This document shows positions 8,638 to 15,500 of a stretch of DNA of 64,000 bases, in pieces. Numbering within the stretch: position 1 is the stretch's first letter; the number at the start of each line of letters is the position of its first letter. Below the pieces are notes generated by a model. That model saw only the letters and a list, made by a program, of their open reading frames with translations, was not told the origin of the DNA and made no database searches. The DNA comes from Lysobacter sp036697405 (GTDB taxonomy: Bacteria; Pseudomonadota; Gammaproteobacteria; Xanthomonadales; Xanthomonadaceae), in NCBI RefSeq assembly GCF_036697405.1, contig NZ_JBAHWA010000001.1:1054001-1118000 (forward strand). Reading direction: 5' to 3'. Made by a program: the position numbers and the translations under genes.

Positions 8638-9516
8638 ATGGCACACATCCACCCCACCGTTGGCTTCGGTCACGAAGGCCGCCCCGCCGATACAAGACCC
8701 TTCCACCGCAGACTCGGCGCTTACCTGGCCACGCTCTTTCTCGCGCCCTTACTGCTGCTGGGCGCTACCCCCGCTGTCGCATACGGCGATGAGGCGCCGT
8801 CCAACGTCGTCGCGTTCGCTAATTCGCCCCGATGGGCCACGATTTCGTGGGCGCATTCAGGGAACGATATCTATTGGTTCGTGCTGGAGCAGGAATCGCC
8901 CTATCAATTCCGTCAGGTGGACGCAGATAAACGCGCCTGGACCGTGCCGGAATTGCAACCGGCCACGACCTATCGCTTCCGTGTTTGTGCGGTGTACGCC
9001 TACAACCGCGCTTGTTCGGACTACGCCGCCGTTACCACGCATGCCCCACAAGCGCCGCCCCCGGGGCGCTTCGTGGCACCGGCCGGCAGCACGGCCTTCC
9101 AGTCTCAGAACTATCCGGACCGCTTCATCCGCCACCGCAACTGGTTGGGCGAGCTGACGCCCGTGGCCAGCGACTTGGACCGCGCCGACGCGACGTTCTT
9201 CATCCGTCGCCCGGGCTTGAGCGGCACGGCGGGGTCGGTCAGCCTGGAGTCGGTGAACTATCCCGGCCACTACCTGCGCCATCAGGGGTATCGGGTGAAG
9301 CTGGCCAAGAACGACAACAGCGAGTTGTTCCGCCAGGACGCGTCGTTCGTGATGCGCGAGTACGACAGCGTCGAGAGGGGTTGGTGGTACTTCGAATCGG
9401 TCAACTACCCGAACCACTACATCCGCCATCGCAATTTCGAGATGTGGCTGGACCGGACCGACCGCAGCGATCTGTTCTTGCGCGATTCGATGTACAAGCA
9501 AAGGGCGGCGCCGTAA
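8638..9516 (+). CDS. Secreted fibronectin-III / AbfB (CBM42-like) domain protein
   Basis: 292 residues from ATG 8638, chosen because AGGAGGTAG lies just upstream; an in-frame ATG 24 bp earlier lacks such a site. A long N-terminal signal (hydrophobic core ATLFLAPLLLLGAT) is followed by a fibronectin type III-like domain (about 50-135: ATISWAHSGNDIYWFVLEQ, then PATTYRFRVCAV). A C-terminal beta-trefoil follows with three repeats of the pattern S-x-NYPxHYIRHR (QNYPDRFIRHRN, VNYPGHYLRHQG, VNYPNHYIRHRN). This is the AbfB arabinofuranose-binding signature of CBM42. There is no catalytic domain, so it is probably a binding protein for plant or fungal polysaccharide. Confidence 0.85.
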   Translation: MAHIHPTVGFGHEGRPADTRPFHRRLGAYLATLFLAPLLLLGATPAVAYGDEAPSNVVAFANSPRWATISWAHSGNDIYWFVLEQESPYQFRQVDADKRAWTVPELQPATTYRFRVCAVYAYNRACSDYAAVTTHAPQAPPPGRFVAPAGSTAFQSQNYPDRFIRHRNWLGELTPVASDLDRADATFFIRRPGLSGTAGSVSLESVNYPGHYLRHQGYRVKLAKNDNSELFRQDASFVMREYDSVERGWWYFESVNYPNHYIRHRNFEMWLDRTDRSDLFLRDSMYKQRAAP

Positions 9517-9556
9517 GCACGGGCCGCCACGTGCGCAGGCCGCGTTAAACCTGCAC

Positions 9557-9588
9557 AGACGGCGGCAGCGCGGGGCTGCTGCCGTCTG
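9557..9588 (+). terminator. Hairpin terminator after the AbfB gene
   Basis: The inverted repeat AGACGGCGGCAGC / GCTGCTGCCGTCT has one mismatch and a short loop, 40 bp after the stop. There is no strong T-run, so it may be a weak or bidirectional terminator. Confidence 0.5.
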
Positions 9589-9623
9589 GATGCTGCAGTG
9601 GGCCTTCGGCAGAGCCCGCGCCC

Positions 9624-9797
9624 TTACCCCTCGATGCGATACGAGTAAAACCCCAACCCGATCGATATGTACGACGCGCCCGAACCGGTTGGCCGAAGAC
9701 CGGGACACCCACTATCTGACTCACCTCGCCGCCTTTTAGATAGAGCAGGTGTCCCTGCGACGTTTCGGAACTCCCACCCGCCAACTGCCTTAATCAT
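9624..9797 (-). CDS. Small hypothetical CDS, possibly frameshifted
   Basis: 57 codons from an ATG with an excellent ribosome site (GGGAGG, seven bases upstream), so translation is likely to start here. The straight translation is MIKAVGGWEFRNVAG and ends GLGFYSYRIEG. In the middle, the +1 frame is more protein-like and has GC-richer third positions (SQGHLLYLKGGEVSQIVGV). This suggests two compensating indels, or that the gene is decaying. No family recognised. Confidence 0.4.
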   Translation of the reverse strand: MIKAVGGWEFRNVAGTPALSKRRRGESDSGCPGLRPTGSGASYISIGLGFYSYRIEG

Positions 9798-9836
9798 GCA
9801 CTCGCCTCCCAGCGGTACATGCAGGGCGAGATAGAC

Positions 9837-10064
9837 CTATTGCTTGCCTACCATCGGTTCGGCGGCCGCCAAGAAATCTTGGAGCGCCGCCGGATCGGCG
9901 GTCTGCCCATCCGCCGTCTCACCGGCATAGGCGTGCAGGAAGTCCGAAATGGCGGTATCGCCGTGGGCCAGATACGCCGACGCGAAGCGTTCCATGATGC
10001 GGTAGGCATCGCGTAGGGACACGACGTGGTCGAAGGCGGGATCAGTCAGTGCAGACGAGATCAT
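9837..10064 (-). CDS. Small hypothetical protein
   Basis: 75 residues, MISSALTDPAFDHVVSLRDA onward, predicted mostly helical and acidic, without signal peptide or membrane segment. Its ATG overlaps the stop of the upstream exported protein as ATGA, so the two are translationally coupled and probably work together. No family recognised. An alternative frame through this region fuses it to upstream sequence but gives an Arg/Pro-rich, implausible product. Confidence 0.65.
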   Translation of the reverse strand: MISSALTDPAFDHVVSLRDAYRIMERFASAYLAHGDTAISDFLHAYAGETADGQTADPAALQDFLAAAEPMVGKQ

Positions 10065-10693
10065 GGGGTGGCCCTTGGAAGTGGCTGAAGACGAACCGAC
10101 GGCTTCTTGAGCCCATCGCCCGCTTCCGTCTGCCCAGGCTCGCACACATGTCTGGCCACATCGCGCAGCGCAGCCAGGGCATGGCGCATCGCCGCGGCGG
10201 TCTGATCGTCCGGCTTGGGCCTGACGTACGACAGGCGGATCTTGACCAGGCGGTCGGCGGTTTCGCCCAGCCACAGGAGGGAGCCGATGTCGTCGCCGTC
10301 TTCGGTCCACAGGTAATGCGCGAGCTTTCCTTCGCTGGGCCGGCCCGGGAAAGGCAGTGGCACGGGGCCGCGCTTGGTGGATTCGGTGCCAGGGTGGATG
10401 GCCGCGATTTGGGACTCGGCGGCGAGGAATTCCTGTTCGAGGCTGTCGGCCTGGGCCTTGTCCAACAGGTAGACCGTCACCGCCGTGCGATATGCGGGCG
10501 CGTTGTAGCCGAACACCTTGCCCGCGCGCTGCCGGCGCATCGCGTCGTGGACTTCTGGCGGGTAGGTCTGGGCCTGCAGGTCGCCGATGCGCGCGGGGAA
10601 ACATGCGCTGGGCGCGGGCTCCGCTGCGGCCGCAGCCGCCTGTGCCACGCCGGCCAGGGCCCAGAGGGCGATCGCCCCACTCCACTGCTTCAT
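10061..10693 (-). CDS. Hypothetical exported protein
   Basis: 210 residues. A signal peptide (MKQWSGAIALWALAGVAQAA) predicts export. The mature part is a single alpha/beta-looking domain (about 30-190) with segments YRTAVTVYLLDKAQADSLEQ and DRLVKIRLSYVRPK, and one cysteine near each end that may pair. No family recognised. The frame is open upstream into the preceding gene because that gene has lost its own stop through a frameshift; the start chosen here follows a normal spacer. It overlaps the 75-residue gene downstream by 4 bp. Confidence 0.7.
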   Translation of the reverse strand: MKQWSGAIALWALAGVAQAAAAAAEPAPSACFPARIGDLQAQTYPPEVHDAMRRQRAGKVFGYNAPAYRTAVTVYLLDKAQADSLEQEFLAAESQIAAIHPGTESTKRGPVPLPFPGRPSEGKLAHYLWTEDGDDIGSLLWLGETADRLVKIRLSYVRPKPDDQTAAAMRHALAALRDVARHVCEPGQTEAGDGLKKPSVRLQPLPRATP

Positions 10694-10733
10694 CGTGCCC
10701 CCTGCCCGATCGCGGCGTGGACGCCGCACCGGC

Positions 10734-11050
10734 CTACTCTGCCACCCACTCCCGATGCTCGGGAAGCATGGCTGCTCGGCCCAGGCGTCCAGGCTGGCGT
10801 AGACCGCCATGCTGGGCCATGGCAGCCGTTCCGGCGCGCCGGCCCAGGTGAGGTGGACCTGGGCGACGCGGCCCGATCCGTCCCGCAGGGCGAACAGGGC
10901 GTCGTCGCCGTTTCCGCGCGCGATCAGCCGAACCGGCAGGCCGTACAAGATGTGCCCGGGCGCCAGTTCGCGCCGCAGCTGCTGGTGGAAACCGTTGCGG
11001 TAAGCGTCGTCGCGGTGTTCCGTCGACCACCAGGGTTCCAGCCAAATCAT
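10734..11050 (-). pseudogene. Hypothetical protein gene with apparent 1-base deletion
   Basis: The gene begins MIWLEPWWSTEHRDDAYRNG and runs as a clean coding frame to AVYASLDAWAEQ. Reading then passes into PCFPSIGSGWQ and continues without a stop into the next gene. Adding a single base near 10771 restores AxMLPEHREWVAE and a TAG at 10736-10734. The restored end looks natural and gives about 105 residues. The loss is at a G-run (GGCC expected, GCC seen on the coding strand), typical of either a sequencing error or a fresh mutation. Small soluble protein of unknown function; no domain recognised. Confidence 0.7.
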
Positions 11051-11082
11051 GGGCTCAGCCTTCCTTTGCGTATCGGCCAACC

Positions 11083-11565
11083 TCAGCCCCTGCTGCAGGG
11101 CACCTGCACTTCGGTGCGCTGGTCCGCCGCGACCGCGGGCACGGTGAGCATGCTCTGCCCGTCGAACTGGAGGATGCGCTGGGTCTCCGTGTTCTTGCGC
11201 GCCCTCATGGCGTCCAGCGTCGCCTGCCCGTGGGCGACCGAGAACGCGGGATGGTCGGAGGACAGGAACTTCGATGTGTTGAACCGGACTTCGATCAGGT
11301 CGCCCTGCAGCGACCAGGTGCCGGTGTTGCGGGTTTCGGTGCGGATCTGCAGGCCTTCGCGGGTGTAGGTGACGAAGCTGTGTTCGGTGAAGTAGCCGTC
11401 GTCGGAATAGACGCGGCGGTCGATGGTCGACGCCGAGAGGTCGGGGCCGGGCGTTTCGTAGGGGCCGCAGGTCCAGGCGCCGACGAGGTCGGGGGCCTGG
11501 GGAGCGGCTAACGCTGCGAGAGGGAGCGTCAGCCCCAGCGTGAACGACAGGAATCGAAAACGCAT
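11083..11565 (-). CDS. Hypothetical exported protein
   Basis: 160 residues from an ATG with CAGGAG upstream. The signal peptide MRFRFLSFTLGLTLPLAALA is followed by a lipocalin-like small beta domain: LVGAWTCGPYETPG, then YTREGLQIRTETRNTGTWSL and GDLIEVRFNTSKF, ending VQVPCSRG. The two mature-region cysteines near the ends probably form a disulfide. The pattern (GxW near the start, alternating beta strands) resembles small periplasmic proteins that bind hydrophobic ligands, but no named family was recognised. It is first of four co-directional small hypothetical genes (11.6 to 9.8 kb). Confidence 0.75.
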   Translation of the reverse strand: MRFRFLSFTLGLTLPLAALAAPQAPDLVGAWTCGPYETPGPDLSASTIDRRVYSDDGYFTEHSFVTYTREGLQIRTETRNTGTWSLQGDLIEVRFNTSKFLSSDHPAFSVAHGQATLDAMRARKNTETQRILQFDGQSMLTVPAVAADQRTEVQVPCSRG

Positions 11566-11699
11566 GAGAGCTCCTGGATGGATTGGGTGATGCGTTTTGG
11601 GAGTGTAGCGACAGGGTGGTGCGATGGGCGGCGGCGCGGGGGCGTGAAGGTTCCGAGGCGGGTCTAAGGCGCGGCTTTGGCTTGGCAGTAGGTGGGGCA

Positions 11700-11747
11700 A
11701 GAGCAAATCCTCCCCAGCCCTCCTTTTTCAAAGGAGGGGGCTTGAAG
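11700..11747. repeat. CAAATCC...CAAAGGAGGG dispersed repeat copy
   Basis: This copy reads GAGCAAATCCTCCCC, then CCTCCTTTTTCAAAGGAGGG. It belongs to the intergenic repeat family also found at 28.56-28.70, 33.80-34.20 and 52.68-52.82 kb. The core can fold as a hairpin (CCTCCTTT / AAAGGAGG). Confidence 0.75.
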
Positions 11748-11864
11748 CGCGAAGCGAGCGATCGGTGTTTTTGCGGCCGTTGGGGTTCGTGGTCGCGGCT
11801 TGCGCCGCTCCTACCCGGGGACCGGGAGCATTCGTTGGTGAGTGCGGCCGGTGCGGCGGCAAGC

Positions 11865-11896
11865 CAGAAAAGACAAAGCCCCGCGTCGCGGGGCTT
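11865..11896 (-). terminator. Terminator downstream of degenerate tRNA-Thr
   Basis: On the minus strand AGCCCCGCG / CGCGGGGCT forms a strong stem followed by TTTGTCTTTTC, directly after the tRNA-like sequence. Its survival suggests that the degenerate copy was, or is, a transcription unit. Confidence 0.75.
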
Positions 11897-11903
11897 CGAG
11901 GCG

Positions 11904-11978
11904 TGGTGCCGGATTAGGAATCGGACCTTCGACCTGCGCATTACGAATGCGCTGCTCCACCAATTGAGCTATTCCGGC
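11904..11978 (-). pseudogene. Degenerate tRNA-Thr(CGU) copy
   Basis: Clearly related to the intact tRNA-Thr at 13703-13778. The anticodon arm (GCGCA-TTCGTAA-TGCGC) and encoded CCA are conserved. It is one base shorter (75 against 76), has TCCGATT in place of TTCGATT in the T loop, two mismatches in the T stem (GAAGG opposite CCTAA) and a mismatch in the acceptor stem. It is probably not a functional tRNA; it may be a decayed duplicate. It keeps its own terminator. Confidence 0.7.
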
Positions 11979-12031
11979 GCTGGTGGAAGGCGTCCGCGAC
12001 TCGCTCGGTCATGGCCCGGCAAGAGGAGGCG

Positions 12032-13537
12032 TCAGTGCTGCGCGCCTTGCCGGGTCGCGATGCGGAGCGGCGTCGGCGGCTTCGCCTTACCCACTTGGCC
12101 CCTGACGGACGCAGGCGCCTGCAAAGACGCAGCGCCGGCCGATGCGCCGGTGCCCGCCGCCAGCAGCTCGGCCGGCAAGCGCCCGCCGGTCGTCATCGGC
12201 GGCTTGCACTGGGCCCGGTACAGGATCAGTTGGGTGCCGCTCGTGGCGGCCAAGTCGGCGCAGCCGTCGCCGGTAAAGTCGCCGGCGGCCAGGCCGCGCG
12301 GGCTGATGCTGTCCATCATGCGCGGCAACGGGAACTGGATCTCGGTGTCGAAACCGCCTTCGGGCAATTGCCGCGAATAACCGATCCAGGCATTCATGTT
12401 GGTCGGGCAGCGTACGGTGACCAGGTCCTGGCGGCCGTCGCGGTCGAGGTCGGCGCCGATCATGCCCGAGCCCACTTCGTACACGCCCCAGCGCAGCGGC
12501 TCCAGCAATTGGCCGTGGGACTGGCGATACAGCTGATGCCTGGCCAGCGGAATGTAGCGCTCCGTCTGGCGCGCGGCCAGCATCAGGTCCTGGTCGCCGT
12601 CGGCATCGAAATCCGCTACCGCCAGCGCAGTGAAGTACGCCGAAGGGTACGGCCCGAAGCTGTACGACCAACGTTCAAACGTACCGCTGACGGTCTGTAC
12701 GAACACCACGCCCTGGTTGTGCCCGTCGTAGAAGGCCAGGTCGGTGCGGCCGTCGCCGTTGAGGTCGCCGGGCGCCATGTGCGCGTTGAGGTTGGTCAGG
12801 CCCACCGGCGAGGTGGAGAAGGTATAGCTATGGGTCAGATTGCCCTGGCCGTCGCCCAGGAACATGCGCACGCGGAAGCCATCGAAGGCGGCGATGTCGG
12901 CGTGGCCGTCGCCGTTCACGTCCAGTGCGGACACGGTGAAGATTTCACTGGACAACCCAGGCACGGCGCGGCCGCTGAGCTGACCGGTAGCGGCGCCTTC
13001 GTAGATGTAGATGCCGCCGCCGTAGGCCAGCACGATGTCGCGCAAGCCGTCCTGATTCAGATCGACCAGGGCGATGCCCTTGCTGGGCAGGTGCATGATG
13101 AAACCGGGGAACCCGGCCTGCAGCGGCGCGGCCAGACTGCCATCGGTTTGCTGCACGAACACCGACACCTTGAAGTCGCCCGCGGTGGAAGCGCCCGAAC
13201 CCGCGGCGTTCTGATGGGTGGACACGACGATGTCGTTGCGGCCGTCGCCGGTGACGTCGCCGATGGCCACGGCGTCCACGGGGCTGCCGAGTTGCAACGG
13301 CGTCATCGGGCTCAGCAACGCTGAGGCATCGGACGCCGCCAACGCCGGTTGGCGCTCGGCCAAAGGCGGACGCGGCGCGCGCGCCTGGGGCGCGGCGCTC
13401 GGCGCTCCCGGCGTTTGCAGCGGCCGGTCGCGGCGCGGCGCGGGCCGCTGCGTATCGGATGGCGGCGCCACCCACTGCCAGCCCGCCACGGCGCCCAGTC
13501 CGCATGCCAGGACCGTCGCGATCAAGCGCATTCCCAT
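12032..13537 (-). CDS. Exported FG-GAP/VCBS repeat protein
   Basis: 501 residues. The signal-anchor-like N-terminus (MGMRLIATVLACGLGAVAGW) precedes a Pro/Arg-rich linker to about residue 85. Seven FG-GAP-type calcium-binding loops follow, of the form DxNxDGxxD: DVTGDGRND, DLNQDGLRD, DVNGDGHAD, DLNGDGRTD, DFDADGDQD, DLDRDGRQD and DFTGDGCAD. These build an integrin-alpha-like beta-propeller on the cell surface or outside. The C-terminus has a Cys pair region and an Ala-rich tail. No enzymatic domain is visible; the role is probably binding or adhesion. An in-frame start six bases later is equally possible. It stands alone between the two tRNA-Thr copies. Confidence 0.88.
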   Translation of the reverse strand: MGMRLIATVLACGLGAVAGWQWVAPPSDTQRPAPRRDRPLQTPGAPSAAPQARAPRPPLAERQPALAASDASALLSPMTPLQLGSPVDAVAIGDVTGDGRNDIVVSTHQNAAGSGASTAGDFKVSVFVQQTDGSLAAPLQAGFPGFIMHLPSKGIALVDLNQDGLRDIVLAYGGGIYIYEGAATGQLSGRAVPGLSSEIFTVSALDVNGDGHADIAAFDGFRVRMFLGDGQGNLTHSYTFSTSPVGLTNLNAHMAPGDLNGDGRTDLAFYDGHNQGVVFVQTVSGTFERWSYSFGPYPSAYFTALAVADFDADGDQDLMLAARQTERYIPLARHQLYRQSHGQLLEPLRWGVYEVGSGMIGADLDRDGRQDLVTVRCPTNMNAWIGYSRQLPEGGFDTEIQFPLPRMMDSISPRGLAAGDFTGDGCADLAATSGTQLILYRAQCKPPMTTGGRLPAELLAAGTGASAGAASLQAPASVRGQVGKAKPPTPLRIATRQGAQH

Positions 13538-13664
13538 GATTGTTTCCCCTGCTCCTTTTCCCCTGCGCGATTCTAGGGCGGACGCGGGGCAAACGGGCCA
13601 TCGCGCAAGCCCGAATGGGCACCGTTCTGCCGCATGCCGGCGCGCCTGCGTTTTGCGCCGCGCA

Positions 13665-13697
13665 AAAAACAAAAGGCCCGCGCGAGCGGGCCTTTGA
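13665..13697 (-). terminator. Terminator of tRNA-Thr
   Basis: On the minus strand AAAGGCCCGC-TCG-CGCGGGCCTTTT is followed by GTTTTTTG. It is a classical Rho-independent terminator immediately after the tRNA. Confidence 0.85.
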
Positions 13698-13702
13698 AAT
13701 AT

Positions 13703-13778
13703 TGGTGCCGGAAATAGGAATCGAACCTACGACCTACGCATTACGAATGCGCCGCTCTACCAACTGAGCTATTCCGGC
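13703..13778 (-). tRNA. tRNA-Thr(CGU)
   Basis: 76 nt including encoded CCA. The acceptor GCCGGAA pairs perfectly with TTCCGGC; D arm GCTC...GAGC; anticodon loop TTCGTAA with anticodon CGU; T loop TTCGATT. All canonical. A strong terminator follows directly. Confidence 0.95.
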
Positions 13779-13907
13779 GGTGTTACGGGTCCCGGCCTTG
13801 CGGCGTGGGCGTCCGCGGGCAGGCCGCGGGGTGTGAATTGTAGGGTTGGGCGCCGGGGCGGGTCAATTCGAGCAAGGCCTTGGGGGCGCCCTGCCCGGCC
13901 GCGTGCC

Positions 13908-14858
13908 TTAGCCGACCAGCCGCAGGCGCAGTTCCTTGGGCAGGGCGAAGACCATGTCCTCGGGCTCGCCGTCGAGTTCGTTCACGCGTTCGGCACCCAA
14001 TTCGCGCAGGCGCTCGATCACGCCGCGCACCAGCACTTCGGGGGCGGAGGCGCCGGCGGTGATGCCGATGCGCTTGCGGCCCTGCACCCATTCGGGGTCG
14101 ATCTCGACGGCGCCGTCGATCAGGTAGGCCTCGACGCCTTCGCGCTCGGACAGCTCGCGCAGGCGGTTGGAGTTGGAGCTGTTGGGCGAGCCGACCACCA
14201 GCACCAGGTCGCACTGGGCGGCCAGTTCGCGCACGGCGTCCTGGCGGTTCTGGGTGGCGTAGCAGATGTCGTCGTGGCGCGGGCCCTGGATGGCCGGGAA
14301 CTTGGCGCGCATGGCTTCGATCACGCTGCGGGTGTCGTCCACCGACAGCGTGGTCTGGGTGGTGTAGGCCAGGTTTTCGGGCTGGTCCACCACCAGGGCG
14401 GCGACGTCGTCGGTGTCTTCGACCAGGTAGATGCGGCCGGAGCCGGCTTCGCGCCGCCACTGGCCCATGGTGCCTTCGACCTCGGGGTGGCCCTCGTGGC
14501 CGATCAGGATCACGTCGCGGCCGGCGCGGCAGTGGCGCGAGACTTCCAGGTGCACCTTGGTGACCAGTGGGCAGGTCGCGTCGAACACCTTCAGGCCGCG
14601 GCGCTCGGCCTCCTCGCGCACGGCCTTGGACACGCCGTGGGCGCTGAAGATGACGGTGGCGCCGTCGGGCACTTCGTCCAGTTCTTCGACGAACACCGCG
14701 CCGCGGTGCTTGAGGTCGTCGACCACGAAGCGGTTGTGCACGACTTCGTGGCGCACGTAGATGGGCGCGCCCAGGGTCTCGATCGCGCGCTTGACGATCT
14801 CGATCGCGCGGTCGACGCCGGCGCAGAAACCGCGGGGATTGGCGAGCAGGACGTCCAT
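13908..14858 (-). CDS. ispH: 4-hydroxy-3-methylbut-2-enyl diphosphate reductase IspH
   Basis: 316 residues. The last step of the non-mevalonate isoprenoid pathway: HMBPP is reduced to IPP and DMAPP by a cytoplasmic iron-sulfur enzyme. The three cluster cysteines are visible: Cys12 in NPRGFCAGV, Cys96 in FDATCPLV and Cys199 in HDDICYAT. The HEGHPEVEGTMGQ motif carries the catalytic glutamate, and the substrate-site VGSPNSSNSNRL is present. The ATG is preceded by GGCAGGAG. It follows lspA by 20 bp; the FKBP gene (fkpB) found between them in E. coli is absent here. Confidence 0.97.
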   Translation of the reverse strand: MDVLLANPRGFCAGVDRAIEIVKRAIETLGAPIYVRHEVVHNRFVVDDLKHRGAVFVEELDEVPDGATVIFSAHGVSKAVREEAERRGLKVFDATCPLVTKVHLEVSRHCRAGRDVILIGHEGHPEVEGTMGQWRREAGSGRIYLVEDTDDVAALVVDQPENLAYTTQTTLSVDDTRSVIEAMRAKFPAIQGPRHDDICYATQNRQDAVRELAAQCDLVLVVGSPNSSNSNRLRELSEREGVEAYLIDGAVEIDPEWVQGRKRIGITAGASAPEVLVRGVIERLRELGAERVNELDGEPEDMVFALPKELRLRLVG

Positions 14859-14878
14859 GGGGCGATTGTACTCCTGCC

Positions 14879-15382
14879 CTAGGCCTGGGGCTTGGCCGCA
14901 GGGGTCGCGAACAGGCCGACCAGGGCGATGCCGATGGCGCCGGCGACGATGGCCGAATCGGCCAGGTTGAAGGCCGGCCAGTAGTGCTCGCGCCAATGCC
15001 ATTGGATGAAATCGACCACGTGGCCGTGCAGCAGGCGGTCGATGACGTTGCCCAGGGCGCCGCCGATCACCAGCGCGTAGGGCAGCGCGGTTTTCCAGTC
15101 GCCGCGCGCGGTGCGCCGCAGCCAGCTGGCCAGCAGGCCGCTGATGGCCACCGCCAGCACCACGAAGAAGTACTTCTGCCAGCCGCCGGCGTCGCTGAGG
15201 AAGCTGAAGGCGGCGCCGGTGTTGTAGGTGCGATACCAGTTCCAGAACCCGTCGATCACCGGGATGGCGGTGTACTCGGGCAGCGAGGCCAGCACCCAGG
15301 CCTTGCTGATCTGGTCGAGCACGATCACCGCGACCGAGACGATCAGCCATGGCAGGGCGTTGTTGTTATGCGTCTGCGACAT
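14879..15382 (-). CDS. lspA: Signal peptidase II (prolipoprotein peptidase)
   Basis: 167 residues, integral inner-membrane aspartyl protease that cleaves lipoprotein signal peptides, including those of the efflux adaptor and second PstS in this window. Four membrane helices are apparent (starting PWLIVSVAVIVLDQISKAWV). The two catalytic aspartates are in GNVIDRLLHGHVVDFI and FNLADSAI. Start ATG 15382 (MSQTHNNN) is preferred over a longer Ala/Pro-rich extension that runs into ileS. It sits between ileS (118 bp upstream) and ispH in the conserved operon. Confidence 0.95.
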   Translation of the reverse strand: MSQTHNNNALPWLIVSVAVIVLDQISKAWVLASLPEYTAIPVIDGFWNWYRTYNTGAAFSFLSDAGGWQKYFFVVLAVAISGLLASWLRRTARGDWKTALPYALVIGGALGNVIDRLLHGHVVDFIQWHWREHYWPAFNLADSAIVAGAIGIALVGLFATPAAKPQA

Positions 15383-15500
15383 CAGTGTTGCGCTCCTGGT
15401 TCCGGCCGGGGGCCGGAAGCCGGGTGGGTGGCCCGCGTGCGGGCCCGGGAAATCGGCCGCCGGCCCGCGCCCAGGCGCGGACCGGCGGAGGGACGGCGGC

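Noticed and set aside
12032..13324. Plus-strand frame across the FG-GAP gene
   Set aside because: Shadow; the minus strand shows seven clear DxNxDGxxD calcium loops and a signal sequence.
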